This document shows, one piece after another, positions 1 through 9,300 of a stretch of DNA of 46,273 bases. The notes beneath the pieces were generated by a model that saw nothing but the letters and a program-made list of their open reading frames with translations, ran no database searches and had not been told where the DNA came from. Positions within the stretch are counted from its first letter, which is position 1. Every line of letters begins with the position of its first letter. The position numbers and the translations under genes are program-made. Source of the DNA: Thiotrichales bacterium (GTDB taxonomy: Bacteria > Pseudomonadota > Gammaproteobacteria > Francisellales > CACEW01); NCBI GenBank assembly GCA_947478525.1, contig CANJVU010000018.1:1-46273 (forward strand), given 5' to 3'.

Positions 1-96
1 CTCGAAGATCCTTTTTGTGAACCAAACTTCAAGAAATTCCTGCTCGAAAAAATCGATTTCTCTCGTCAGTGGCGATTTTATAGGAAAGCGGCGTGA
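1..96 (+). CDS. 3' end of an unidentified gene, cut by the window edge
   Basis: An open frame runs from base 1 to a TGA at 94-96 and encodes about 31 residues of normal-looking protein (…KKFLLEKIDFSRQWRFYRKAA). The same C-terminus occurs inverted at 46179-46273, inside the 147-bp terminal repeat. A gene tail present in two inverted copies at the ends of an assembled piece is most simply an insertion-sequence transposase or another repeated gene. I do not recognise the family from this short tail. It converges on the lasso precursor gene, which ends at 189. Confidence 0.45.
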   Translation, partial: LEDPFCEPNFKKFLLEKIDFSRQWRFYRKAA

Positions 97-148
97 TAAG
101 CTGTATTATTCGCAGGCAGATTTAATTGGCGAAGCTGTCACTCTCAAG
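2..148. repeat. Left copy of the 147-bp terminal inverted repeat
   Basis: Bases 2-148 are the exact reverse complement of 46127-46273; identity stops abruptly at 148/46127. The repeat contains the last 31 codons of an unidentified gene plus 52 bp beyond its stop. In the right copy it also supplies the last 13 codons of an ATPase gene. It is probably the end of an insertion sequence present in several genomic copies, where a short-read assembly would stop. A true terminal inverted repeat of a linear element is less likely. Confidence 0.85.
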
Positions 149-188
149 AAACTTAAATACCATTGAGAAAAACAATACACAATACACG

Positions 189-302
189 TTAAGAAGGACT
201 AGGACCACAGACGAAGCCATCGCTAACGTTACCACCTTCGATGGAAGAAGTAAGCGAAACCCCACAAACAACCAGCAGCGTTGGTTTAGACCATTTTTTC
301 AT
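189..302 (-). CDS. Lasso peptide precursor (paeninodin-type), 37 residues
   Basis: This short gene encodes the substrate of the neighbouring maturation genes. The leader starts MKKWSKPTLL and carries the KP-x-L element typical of lasso leaders (W4..P7.L9, with a Gly at 14). Thr18 is the second-last leader residue, the position where lasso precursors almost always have Thr. The predicted core, residues 20-37, is SIEGGNVSDGFVCGPSPS: Ser1 can form the macrolactam with Asp9, a 9-residue ring, leaving a 9-residue tail that ends in Ser. A C-terminal Ser is what paeninodin-type kinases phosphorylate, and such a kinase is encoded at 14261-15130. The start is fixed by AGGAGG 7 nt upstream, and a promoter lies at 335-363. 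It sits 91 bp downstream of the cyclase gene, the reverse of the commonest order. No product has been shown. Confidence 0.82.
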   Translation of the reverse strand: MKKWSKPTLLVVCGVSLTSSIEGGNVSDGFVCGPSPS

Positions 303-309
303 ACAAAAG

Positions 310-315
310 CCTCCT
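310..315 (-). promoter_or_regulatory. Ribosome binding site of the lasso precursor
   Basis: The minus strand reads AGGAGG, a full Shine-Dalgarno match, with 7 nt before the ATG at 302. It is among the strongest in the window and supports real translation of this very short gene. Confidence 0.8.
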
Positions 316-334
316 ATAATCTATTGATTATCGC

Positions 335-363
335 ATTGTATATCAATGCTCCGAAACTGTCCA
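335..363 (-). promoter_or_regulatory. Sigma70-type promoter of the lasso precursor
   Basis: On the minus strand TGGACA (358-363) and TACAAT (335-340) are separated by 17 bp; each is one base from consensus. It lies between the cyclase stop and the precursor start, so the precursor can be expressed apart from the maturation genes, and at a higher level. Confidence 0.65.
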
Positions 364-393
364 CCATAAAAACGTTAAAATTTGAAATTAACA

Positions 394-2229
394 CTAAGTG
401 CTTGGCGATATCTCCTGCCGAGACATCCACTCACAAACATGTAACGCTCGAGGGAGTTTAATACAAAAATCTGCAGTAATAGACCTCAAAGGGGTGTACT
501 TAAGATCACAGTCAGGAAGCACCTGTAACAGTCGTGTCACTTCAGAAAAATCCAGCAACTCATCGAGTAACGGTCTTTTGCGCCATTGGGTCACTCGCTC
601 CAAATATACTGGCGTCAGTGCTTTTAAGACACCAAACCAGGCAGCATCTTGCTCTCCACGGCGAGTATTCCAACGAATCGTATCTGGCAAATACCCTGTC
701 ATCGATTCCCGAATTAATAAACGCGATCGCCCTTGATGACAATAAATATTGGAAGGAACCTGTAAACAAAAATCGATCACTTCAAGGTCAACCGTTGGAT
801 CCATCATTACAATCCCAAAATACAACTGTAGTGCTGTCAACAAACTTAAGATCCTAGCATTTGAATACGTACACTTTAAGATCGCATTCAACTGACTTGA
901 AACACAAGCATTTCGCAATGATGTTACTTGCGACGACAGATCATAATGTTCGATGGCTTCTTTGCGAATGACAGAATATGGCAGCCCATGACCAGAATTT
1001 GATGGCCCGAGACCCTGGCAATAACGTTTCATTTTGCCTGCTAAGCGGCGCAATCGATAATAAGGCCGCTGATCTAAGCCACCAGCCCACGAAATGGTCA
1101 TATTACCCATATGCCCATTCAACACCACCCCCGCACCCAACTGGTGCGCTTGTTGGTACATATTGCCCATCCAGTTAATATTACCCGTATTGCGAATCGG
1201 CCCATCGCAATAGTCATGAGCAAACTGCGCCAGATGGTTTAACGGCAGCACCTGTTCGGTGGTGTCCACCAGATGCAGATCAATATTACCAGAGTGCTCG
1301 GCAACGGCTTTCATTAAATCACGATCATCGAGGTTCCAATTTTTACGAACTGGGAACTCAAACCCCAAAGGCGGCACACCACCAAAAGACTGCAAGCGTC
1401 TACCGCTGGATTTCATAAGGTCGGCCGCCACAGCCGAAACGGAGGAAGAGTCGAGGCCGCCACTCAGTTCACTAGCCACCACGCCGGTTTGGGGAATGCA
1501 GCGCCCTACGGCGCGGGTGAACAGTTCGCGGAAGGCGTCGATATAGTCTTCGCGCTTGGAATAGGAAATGGGCGTTAAGATACGCTCTGGCGTCCACACC
1601 TTAACGAGCGTTAATTCACCGCACCGCACAATCAACTGTTGCCCAGTCAGCAAACGCCGCACACCTTGATAAAAACTGATGTCGGCTTCAGACGCATCAT
1701 CAATCAAATACTGCGCGACTTTACGGGGATTGATCTCTAAGGATTTATCAATCAATACTCGCAACACCGGAAAATAATTGGAAAAGCGCAATATGCCATT
1801 GTCGAATGTGTAAAAGAAGCCTTGCGGTAAAAACGGCGTATGGGTATAGGTAAACGCCTGCGCAGCGCTGTCCCACAGCATCAGCCAATAGCGACCGATC
1901 AATGCTTCAGTAAACGCCATACCATGGCTGCGGTAAAGCTGCGCGATCAGCGCGGCGGAGGTAATGTCAGGCGTTTCTGGCGCGTGTTTTGCCACCAGTT
2001 CATCATGATTAAACAGCTGGCCGCTGAACAATACCGTCAGGCCATCAGCTTGATGCACCTGCAACGCCCACAGCGGGTTGGGAACGCTGACCAAGCCGAG
2101 CAGCATGTCCACTGATGGCGTCAGCCAGTGTAACGCCGCGGCGTATTTGGGTTGCAACCGCGCTTTGACACGCTCATCCCACTTTGCTGATTCGGCTTTA
2201 ATGCCAATCATACCAAACGTCATGTCCAT
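394..2229 (-). CDS. Lasso peptide cyclase (asparagine synthetase B homologue, protein C)
   Basis: This 611-residue protein should adenylate the ring Asp side chain of the precursor and close the macrolactam with the core N-terminus. The ATP-pyrophosphatase loop SGGLDSS is at residues 256-262. The N-terminal glutaminase-like domain starts MDMTFGMIG and lacks the catalytic Cys2 of true asparagine synthetase, as is usual for lasso cyclases. The start is supported by AAGGA 10 nt upstream and a promoter at 2260-2288. The precursor gene follows in the same direction. The gene is intact although separated from the other maturation genes by about 10 kb of unrelated DNA. A general asparagine synthetase is less likely given the missing Cys2 and the precursor next door. 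Confidence 0.85.
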   Translation of the reverse strand: MDMTFGMIGIKAESAKWDERVKARLQPKYAAALHWLTPSVDMLLGLVSVPNPLWALQVHQADGLTVLFSGQLFNHDELVAKHAPETPDITSAALIAQLYRSHGMAFTEALIGRYWLMLWDSAAQAFTYTHTPFLPQGFFYTFDNGILRFSNYFPVLRVLIDKSLEINPRKVAQYLIDDASEADISFYQGVRRLLTGQQLIVRCGELTLVKVWTPERILTPISYSKREDYIDAFRELFTRAVGRCIPQTGVVASELSGGLDSSSVSAVAADLMKSSGRRLQSFGGVPPLGFEFPVRKNWNLDDRDLMKAVAEHSGNIDLHLVDTTEQVLPLNHLAQFAHDYCDGPIRNTGNINWMGNMYQQAHQLGAGVVLNGHMGNMTISWAGGLDQRPYYRLRRLAGKMKRYCQGLGPSNSGHGLPYSVIRKEAIEHYDLSSQVTSLRNACVSSQLNAILKCTYSNARILSLLTALQLYFGIVMMDPTVDLEVIDFCLQVPSNIYCHQGRSRLLIRESMTGYLPDTIRWNTRRGEQDAAWFGVLKALTPVYLERVTQWRKRPLLDELLDFSEVTRLLQVLPDCDLKYTPLRSITADFCIKLPRALHVCEWMSRQEISPST

Positions 2230-2259
2230 GAAGGGTTATTCCTTAAAAAATGCTGCTTT

Positions 2260-2288
2260 ACTATAGCACGCTTGACGGGATCAACCAA
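2260..2288 (-). promoter_or_regulatory. Sigma70-type promoter of the lasso cyclase
   Basis: On the minus strand TTGGTT (2283-2288) and TATAGT (2260-2265) are spaced by 17 bp, about 30 bp before the cyclase start. It would let the cyclase be transcribed despite the insertions that cut it off from the rest of the cluster. Confidence 0.5.
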
Positions 2289-2376
2289 GTCCAGTTGATA
2301 CTTTCCAACCACCCTATTCTTGGCTAAAATAACCCCGTTATTACAGCCAAATTTGGTAAAAATAGGTTCTTATTTT

Positions 2377-2463
2377 GTAACTATTCAGCCCCTCTAGCAA
2401 AAAGCTGCGAAGAGAAGAAATTCCCTCCCCCGGCTTTGCTGGGGGAGGGTTAGGGTGGGGGCA
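2377..2463. repeat. Left 87-bp inverted-repeat arm of the DUF559 unit
   Basis: Perfect reverse complement of 2860-2946. It contains an internal GC-rich hairpin around 2423-2449 followed by a TTAGGGTGGGGGC tail. Confidence 0.95.
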
Positions 2464-2513
2464 TATGACGTGACGTAATTGTTTTATCTTCAGACTTTGT
2501 CTATAATGCACAC

Positions 2514-2858
2514 ATGGCAAAAGTTTCTTTAGAGCAAAAACAGCGCGCTAGGTCATTGCGCTCAAACATGACAGATGCTGAACAACTGTTATGGCAGCAG
2601 TTGCGCAGCAAGCAGTTCTTTGGAGCTCGGTTCCGCAGGCAAGTGCCGCTCGGCGCATATATCGTCGACTTTCTATGCTCTTCAAAGCACATTGTGATTG
2701 AGTGTGATGGTGGTCAGCATTTAGAAAACATACGCTATGACGAGCAGCGTGATGCCTATATTCGCACTAAGGGTTACCAAGTGTTGCGCTTTTGGAACCA
2801 TGATATTCTCGCAAATACCCAGGCAGTTCTTGAAAAAATAACACAGACCATTCAATAA
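2514..2858 (+). CDS. DUF559-family endonuclease-like protein
   Basis: This 114-residue protein belongs to the DUF559 family, related to very-short-patch repair (Vsr) endonucleases with a PD-(D/E)XK-like fold. It has the usual N-terminal helix with LRSNMTDAE…LLW, then VDFLC with Asp52 and an E-x-D pair at 63 and 65 (IECDGGQH), the likely metal-binding residues. Length is typical. It is the only gene inside a perfect 87-bp inverted repeat and is oriented opposite to the flanking lasso genes. The family's cellular role is not established. The setting suggests that it acts on, or spreads with, these repeats, but that is inference. Confidence 0.85.
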   Translation: MAKVSLEQKQRARSLRSNMTDAEQLLWQQLRSKQFFGARFRRQVPLGAYIVDFLCSSKHIVIECDGGQHLENIRYDEQRDAYIRTKGYQVLRFWNHDILANTQAVLEKITQTIQ

Positions 2859-2859
2859 G

Positions 2860-2946
2860 TGCCCCCACCCTAACCCTCCCCCAGCAAAGCCGGGGGAGGG
2901 AATTTCTTCTCTTCGCAGCTTTTTGCTAGAGGGGCTGAATAGTTAC
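2860..2946. repeat. Right 87-bp inverted-repeat arm of the DUF559 unit
   Basis: Perfect reverse complement of 2377-2463, beginning one base after the DUF559 stop codon. Its internal hairpin may also terminate transcription of that gene. Confidence 0.95.
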
Positions 2947-2985
2947 CTTATTTTTACCAAAATCTTGCCAGATGGCAAAACCGTG

Positions 2986-4551
2986 TCAAATCGTCTGCAT
3001 TTTCCATTCGACAATATTACGCGCCGTGGTATCAAAATTCACACCAAATAAAATGACCGGTTTGCCCGATTGCTGATACGCTTGTGCATAGTGTTTGTCA
3101 TGAATCTGCTGCAACGCCACATCAGCCGATTGATTCAGCTTGAATTCAAAAATCAACACCCGATCTTTTAATACCAAAACGGCATCAATCCGACCGCGAT
3201 GCGTTGATACTTCGGCATTCACCCGGTAACCCACCAGATGCATTATCAAATAGAACAAGCTGTGATAATATTTTTCGGTCGCCTGGTGTAACTGGTAGGG
3301 AATTGAGGCAAAAAAACTTTTTAAGACTTCAAACACACCTTCATAATCCATCTTTTTAAGGGCTGCAATCATCTGGCCAACCAACTGCGACTGCTCTTGC
3401 TCTGGGGCGTTGCACAACTGTGCGAACAGTGATTCGGTAAAACTTTCACGCACTTCAAAGTTAGGATACGCCAATCGATATAATCGAGTTTCCGGGTCAT
3501 AATGGCCAATCGTCAAATAACCAGTTTGATAGAGTAATGCAGGCAGGCTCATTTGGTTAACATCATGGCTTTCCAACGCAGAATCACCGACCTCCAGATC
3601 TTCTAGCGCATCCGGTGAGAATTTAGCTTTCTCAATCAGATCAATGAGAAACTTTGGAGTACCGGTCACAAACCAATGCGGGCGATATCGTTGATGCTCA
3701 AACAACAGCAACGTTGAAAAAGGGTTATAAACTCGTTCACCCGAAACTGAAAAACGATAACCATTATACCAATGTTTAATCATTGCAAGTTCATCAGGTA
3801 CACTGCGCTGATGGTGCTCAGCCAATGAGGTAATCCACGGCGCAAATGCTTGCTCCAGTTCTGATTGCGTATAGCCACAGAGCGTGGCGTACTTATCCGT
3901 CATCGTGAGGTCTTGCAAATTATTTAAGCCTGAGAACACCGACACACGCGAGAACTTGGTCACTCCCGTTAACAACACAAAGCGCAAATTGCCATCCTGG
4001 GCTTTCAAAATGGTGTAAAACTGCCGCAAAATATCGCGCATGGTTTCTGCCATTGCAACATCGTTGATGTTATCCAAAATCGGTTTGTCATATTCGTCGA
4101 CCAACACCACCACTTTGGTATATTTTGCATTGAGCAGTAAGATCAACTCTTTTAAACACACCCCAATACCCATGGTCATATCGGGCAACATCACCTGGTG
4201 GTCTCTGGCAATGCGCCCCAACAAATGCAATAACGCCCGCCTGAAGGCATCTGGCGTTTCTTTGGTGGGCAGTTCACTCATATCAATGCGAATCACCGGG
4301 TGCACGGGCCAGGTGTAATCGGACCGGTCAATCCAAGTATCTTTAAACAAATGCCGCTCGGCCTTAAAAATCGCCTCCAGCGTTGAAATCAACAAAGATT
4401 TACCAAAACGCCGTGGACGTGAAAGAAAATAAACCGACCCATCCTGCAACAATGAATGTAACAGTTGGGTTTTATCGACATACAGAGAGCCATTGTTGCG
4501 CAACTTCGCAAAATCCTGAATGCCGATGGGCAATTTTAATTGTGGTTTCAT
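2986..4551 (-). CDS. AAA-ATPase-like / PD-(D/E)XK fusion protein, tandem copy 1
   Basis: A 521-residue protein of the AAA-ATPase_like (PF09820) plus PDDEXK_9 (PF08011) architecture. The Walker A variant RPRRFGKS is at 45-52 and Walker B ending DEYD at 152-155. The C-terminal nuclease-like motif has Asp456 (RGRID) and E469-x-K471 (FEFKL). Family function is unknown. The ATG at 4551 fits the paralogue upstream (MKP…LPIGIQDFA), so an 11-residue in-frame extension to 4584 is not used. It directly follows its paralogue and has the same upstream palindrome (4564-4604), so the pair arose by duplication of gene plus palindrome. Confidence 0.85.
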   Translation of the reverse strand: MKPQLKLPIGIQDFAKLRNNGSLYVDKTQLLHSLLQDGSVYFLSRPRRFGKSLLISTLEAIFKAERHLFKDTWIDRSDYTWPVHPVIRIDMSELPTKETPDAFRRALLHLLGRIARDHQVMLPDMTMGIGVCLKELILLLNAKYTKVVVLVDEYDKPILDNINDVAMAETMRDILRQFYTILKAQDGNLRFVLLTGVTKFSRVSVFSGLNNLQDLTMTDKYATLCGYTQSELEQAFAPWITSLAEHHQRSVPDELAMIKHWYNGYRFSVSGERVYNPFSTLLLFEHQRYRPHWFVTGTPKFLIDLIEKAKFSPDALEDLEVGDSALESHDVNQMSLPALLYQTGYLTIGHYDPETRLYRLAYPNFEVRESFTESLFAQLCNAPEQEQSQLVGQMIAALKKMDYEGVFEVLKSFFASIPYQLHQATEKYYHSLFYLIMHLVGYRVNAEVSTHRGRIDAVLVLKDRVLIFEFKLNQSADVALQQIHDKHYAQAYQQSGKPVILFGVNFDTTARNIVEWKMQTI

Positions 4552-4563
4552 AACCCTAGACCT

Positions 4564-4604
4564 TGATCCTCTACTGTGTGGCATTATAACACATTATTTG
4601 ATCA
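4564..4604. repeat. Inverted repeat upstream of tandem ATPase copy 1
   Basis: The imperfect arms TGATCCTCTACTGTGT (4564-4579) and ACACATTATTTGATCA (4589-4604) lie 13 bp before the ATG at 4551. They overlap the stop codon of the upstream paralogue. It is a diverged copy of the repeat at 6175-6215. Confidence 0.7.
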
Positions 4605-6162
4605 TTTCCATTTTCCACTCGACAATATTACGTGCCGTGGTATCAAAATTCACGCCAAATAAAAGGACCGGTTTGCCCGATTGCTGATACGGTTGCGCAT
4701 ACTGTTTATCATGAATCTGCTGCAACGCCACATCAGCCGATTGATTTAGCTTAAACTCAAAAATCAGCACCCGGTCTTTTAACACCAAAACGGCATCAAT
4801 CCGGCCTCGATGGGTTGATACTTCGGCATTCACCCGGTAACCCACCAGATGCATAATCAGATAGAACAAGCTGTGATAATATTTCTCAGTCGGTTGATGC
4901 AACTGATAAGGAATCACGGCAAAAAAAGTTTTCAAAACCTCAAACATTTGCGCATAATCACGCGCGCGAATGCTGTGAAATACGTCGCTGATCAATTTCA
5001 TTTGTTCCTGCAATGGCGCTTCTGACATACGCTCGAACAGTTGCCGGGTAAACGATTCTTTAACTTCAAAATTTGGGTAGCCCAAACGATACAAACGCGC
5101 TTCATCATCGTAGCTTTGAATCGTCAAATAACCGGTTTGATACAACAACGCCACCAGCCCCATGGTCATCACATCATGGCTTTCTAAATCGGTATCGCTC
5201 ACTTCCAGATTTTCTATTTGCTCCGGCGCAAGTTTCGCCTGCTCAATCAGGTCGATCAAAAACTTTGGTGTACCAGTAGCAAACCAATGCGGGCGATACT
5301 CCTGATGCTCAAACAACAGTAACGTTGAAAAGGGATTATAAACCCGCTCACCACGGCGGGAAAATTGATAACCGTTATACCAATGTTTAATCATCGCCAA
5401 CTCATCGGTCACAGTACGATTATGCTGCAATGCCAGCTGCTCAATCCATGGCGTAAAAACATTCACCAACTCTGCTTGCGTATAGCCACAGAGCGTGGCG
5501 TACTTATCCGTCATCGTGAGGTCTTGCAAATTATTTAAACCTGAGAACACCGACACACGCGAGAACTTGGTCACTCCCGTTAACAACACAAAGCGCAAAT
5601 TGCCATCCTGGGCTTTCAAAATGGTATAAAACTGCCGCAAAATATCACGCATCGTTTGCGCCATTGCCGGGTCATTAATATTATCCAAAATCGGCTTGTC
5701 ATATTCGTCAATTAATACCACCACTTTGGTATATTTTTCATTAAGCAACAAGATCAACTCTTTCAAGCACACCCCAATGCCCATGGTAATTTCAGGTAAT
5801 GCAACCTGATGCTCTCTCGCAATACGTTGCAACAGGTTCAACATAGCAATATTAAATTTTTGCGGCGTTTCTTTGGTAGGCAACTCACTCATGTCAATGC
5901 GAACCACCGGATGTTTCGGCCAGGTGTAATCAGATTGATCCAGCCAGGTATCTTTAAATAAATGCCGCTCGGTTTTAAAAATCGTTTCCAGTGTTGAAAT
6001 CAACAAAGACTTACCAAAACGTCGCGGACGTGACAAAAAATAAACTTTACCCCCTGTAATGAGATTATACAGATGCTGCGTCTTATCTACATACAGATAA
6101 CCATCGGTACGAATGGTCGCAAAATCCTGAATGCCGATCGGTAATTTTAATAATGGCTTCAT
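4594..6162 (-). CDS. AAA-ATPase-like / PD-(D/E)XK fusion protein, tandem copy 2
   Basis: A 522-residue paralogue of the next gene downstream, with the same Walker A (RPRRFGKS), Walker B (DEYD) and PD-(D/E)XK residues (Asp456, Glu469, Lys471). The two genes are almost identical at the DNA level in blocks such as 5475-5650 against 3865-4040 and in the last 250 bp. They are clearly diverged elsewhere, a pattern of gene conversion between tandem copies. The start follows AAGG about 10 nt upstream, and a palindrome lies at 6175-6215. The two genes are probably co-transcribed. Function unknown. Confidence 0.85.
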   Translation of the reverse strand: MKPLLKLPIGIQDFATIRTDGYLYVDKTQHLYNLITGGKVYFLSRPRRFGKSLLISTLETIFKTERHLFKDTWLDQSDYTWPKHPVVRIDMSELPTKETPQKFNIAMLNLLQRIAREHQVALPEITMGIGVCLKELILLLNEKYTKVVVLIDEYDKPILDNINDPAMAQTMRDILRQFYTILKAQDGNLRFVLLTGVTKFSRVSVFSGLNNLQDLTMTDKYATLCGYTQAELVNVFTPWIEQLALQHNRTVTDELAMIKHWYNGYQFSRRGERVYNPFSTLLLFEHQEYRPHWFATGTPKFLIDLIEQAKLAPEQIENLEVSDTDLESHDVMTMGLVALLYQTGYLTIQSYDDEARLYRLGYPNFEVKESFTRQLFERMSEAPLQEQMKLISDVFHSIRARDYAQMFEVLKTFFAVIPYQLHQPTEKYYHSLFYLIMHLVGYRVNAEVSTHRGRIDAVLVLKDRVLIFEFKLNQSADVALQQIHDKQYAQPYQQSGKPVLLFGVNFDTTARNIVEWKMEMIK

Positions 6163-6174
6163 AATGCTTGACCT

Positions 6175-6215
6175 TGATCATTTACTGTGTGGCAGTATAA
6201 CACACTATTTGATCA
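6175..6215. repeat. Inverted repeat upstream of tandem ATPase copy 2
   Basis: The arms TGATCATTTACTGTGT (6175-6190) and ACACACTATTTGATCA (6200-6215) match at 13 of 16 positions around a 9-bp centre, 13 bp before the start at 6162. It could be an operator for the gene or part of a mobile unit. Confidence 0.7.
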
Positions 6216-6285
6216 TTTAAATCCATTCACGAAAGTATAAGGTTCTTACCGTTCCGCCAATAACCGCTTCAAGTTACGATTCACC

Positions 6286-6315
6286 AAAAAAAACCGCCAG
6301 CAATGCCAGCGGTTT
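6286..6315 (-). terminator. Rho-independent terminator of the 1571-residue gene
   Basis: On the minus strand an AAACCGC…GCGGTTT stem is followed by a run of eight T. It lies 18 bp after the stop codon of the giant gene. Confidence 0.75.
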
Positions 6316-6333
6316 GGGTTACCTCAAGGTGAG

Positions 6334-9300
6334 TTACTCGTGAGTAGAGGCAGAGGCAGAGGCAGAGGCAGGGGCAGCTAAACCTTCTGACACTACCGTC
6401 GCGTCACTGGCCCCCGCGTGACTGGCAAACAACGGCATGGTAGAAGCCGCTGCTGCTGGCGCTGAAGAGGCTGTGATACATACACCAACAAATCCCTTTA
6501 GCGCTCCAACCAAGCCAGATACAGATACCATATTCACCACACCAGTATACTGAACAACAAGAGCAGCGCTTAACTCTCCTAAATTCTGCACTGACCCAAC
6601 AGCTCCAATTATCTTATCTCTTTCATTATTGCGAGATTCTTGTTCGCTATGGCTATAATTAGGCAGCCTTTCTTTACTTTCGTTTAAGTTTAGTAGAACA
6701 TGTTGCTTAATTTTATTAAATAGGCGATCAGGGGAAATTACTCCTGCGACACGCGCAAATAATGCTGCAATTGCTTCCACATCTTGCTGCTTAAATTCAG
6801 TAACTGCCTTCACAACAGAATGCACATCGCGCATTTCTATTTTAGGTTTTGCGCTGAAACTAAAAAGACTCTTTGTTGTTTGAGTTGCAGTGCTCTGCAC
6901 TTTGGTTCCCATTGGAAAAAACAGTGCAAATACATCATCTTGTGCTTCAGAAGCGCCGGCTGGCAAATGACGAGTAGGCAATACTGGATCTACTTGCAGC
7001 CAATCCTGAAGTAATGCCAATCGCTCAGTAGGTAGCATGAGAGAGCGAACAACCGCAGCCGCCTTACTAGACTTCTTAGCCTTAACCTTACCCGTAGACT
7101 CCTGTTCTTGGCCCATCTTTGGCAACAGCACGTCAAATAATGCTTGCTTGTGTGCAGCATCAGAAACATCAACAGCCTTTGCTACGTCCATGATTTCTCG
7201 CGCAGAACAGTCATGCATAACTCCCAATAATAGGGGGAACAGAGGTTGCAGCGCTGCCCGCAGAGGAGAAACTGCTAATGCCACAGCACCGACTTCCCCC
7301 GCTTTAGTATCCGATGCTGCTGTAGATGCAGTCTTCCGTTTACTCTTCTTCTGCTTAGGCGCCAGCATTTCAACCAATGCACCACGCACAGCTGGATTAG
7401 CAAAATTCTCGACGAGTTGCTGCGGACCAGCTCCAGCCAGTAACGCTGCCTCAATTAATGGCTGACACTGCTTAATAGACTCACCAGACACAGCAACAAC
7501 AGCAGGAGCAGGAGCATCCCCACCAGCACCACCAGCAGCCACCATAGACGCCGCAGCTGGGAAAGCAACAGGAGCAACCAAAGCAGCCAGCACCGCTGAT
7601 AACATCAGATCTGCACTCTCTTGCGTTAAGCGGAAACCTCCAGGCAATGCTTCATATACTGCACCAATCTCAGCCATGGTGCATCTTTCAATCATTCCTT
7701 GAAATAACGATGGCAAAAGCTTTGCTGCGTCGTTAGCTAAATTAACTGGTGAACCTTCTACTGGAGCTGTCTCAATCAATGCTAAAAGCAACGTTCTAGC
7801 ATTTTCGGCACCACTTACAAGTGCATCAGATAATGTTTTCAAGTTTTTAGATGTCGCTGTTTGGTATACAAAATGAATTGCCGCTGCGGTTTCTGCGCCT
7901 TGTATTCCCATACGCAGCAATGTCGACAATAAAGTTTCTTCACCCGCTCCCCTATTCGCCGCATTAAGATCAATTGCCAGTAAAGCATTCACCAAGAGTA
8001 CATGAGCTGCGCCTGGCGCAGACAATTGATTAAGCACACGTTCAAATATAGCCTGCTTGGTTTCATCATTAAACTCCACTCCTGCTGCTCTTAAACGCCC
8101 TGCTTCTGCCAATACATTATCAGCCGAAAGTGTTCTGAAGTACGCCGGTAGAATGGTTAATTGACCTTCGGGCAGTCGGTCTTGACGCAACGCAGCTGTC
8201 ACAAACGCCATCGTGTTGTCAGTTAAGCTCCCAGCAGCAGTAGGCTGCAGTGCATTAAGATGATCTGCACTCACCAATGTCCAAAAATTTTGAATCATTC
8301 CGATCAATTGCTCTTGTTGTTGGCGAGTAAACTCAGCGACGCGCCCGATTAATGGAGTAACGTTCACGCCAGCGGTGATCAGCTGAGCGATCATGGCAAC
8401 ATTACGGGATTCCATCGCTCTGACTAACAATGCGTTCATTAAGCCTGCTCTCTCAGCTACGCTAAACAAAGATGAAGCGGCAACTGGGGCAGCATCACCA
8501 GCAACATCAGCAGCAGGTAAAACCAAGCTCAATGCAAAATCAATTTTTGGTTGCCCATCCAGCGCTTGCAAACTTGCTAGAACAGCTGTGCGATGCTCTA
8601 ATTTAATTGCAGCGTCATCACTATTCAGCTGCAACAGTGCTCTGAAAAGGCGCACTGCCGCTTGATCTCTTTCAACCGCTTTTGCTAATAGCTGGTTAGT
8701 AACCGTTTGTGCACCTACTCCCGCCAACGCTACTTTTTCTTGCAAATCAGCAAACGAGGTGATGCCTAAAAAATTACCACTCTCTAGTTGTGCAAAAAGC
8801 GCTTGATTAACAAAAGCAGCAGGCAAAAATTGGCGGTCCAGCCCTACTGCCGATAACTGTGCAGAAAGAGCTTGAGCTTGAGCTTGACCAAGATCCAAGA
8901 ACATCTGCCTTATAATGGCTCGGCCCATAGTTTCGAATAATCTGCATAGATTAACAATCATCCTCACTGGTGATTCTTCAACAGCAACAACCCCACTGGC
9001 CGCAAGCAAGGGCTGAGCGTCTGTTTCTATGCCTGAGCTAATTGAAGCCACAGCTTCATCTGAAGAAAGTTTTGCACCAAAACTTAGCAGGAAAGACACA
9101 GCGTTAGCGATATTATTTGGATCCACCGTCCCACTCTGTTGCGTTGGTTCAGGATCTTTGGACTCAGCAACCCCAAGTTGAGTAGCTGAAGAAACCCCTT
9201 TCAATAAGGCAACCAATAATTGGGTAGCAGCTTCTGAGGTTAAGGCACTTTTGATTTGTTGATCTCCGACCAAATAGCTAAGCAATGCTTTGATATCGGA

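Larger units (their letters stand above)
2377..2946 (+). mobile_element. DUF559 gene framed by 87-bp perfect inverted repeats
   Basis: The arms 2377-2463 and 2860-2946 are perfect reverse complements. The gene at 2514-2858 fills the interior: 50 bp before its start and one base after its stop. Each arm is itself a hairpin (CCCTCCCCCGGC with GCTGGGGGAGGG). Outside both arms, similar GGTAAAAATA sequences extend the symmetry imperfectly. The unit separates the lasso cyclase from the rest of its cluster. A related pair of arms without the gene is at 42021-42123. No transposase is present, so the element type is inferred from architecture. Confidence 0.65.

Noticed and set aside
126..461. 111-codon plus-strand frame at the left end
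   Set aside because: Antisense to the lasso precursor, its promoter and the cyclase end; no ribosome site and no protein-like composition.
2501..2692. 63-codon minus-strand frame across the DUF559 gene start
   Set aside because: Antisense to a well-recognised DUF559 protein.
7037..7465. 142-codon plus-strand frame inside the 1571-residue gene
   Set aside because: Shadow frame on the opposite strand of an Ala-rich gene, without start signals.
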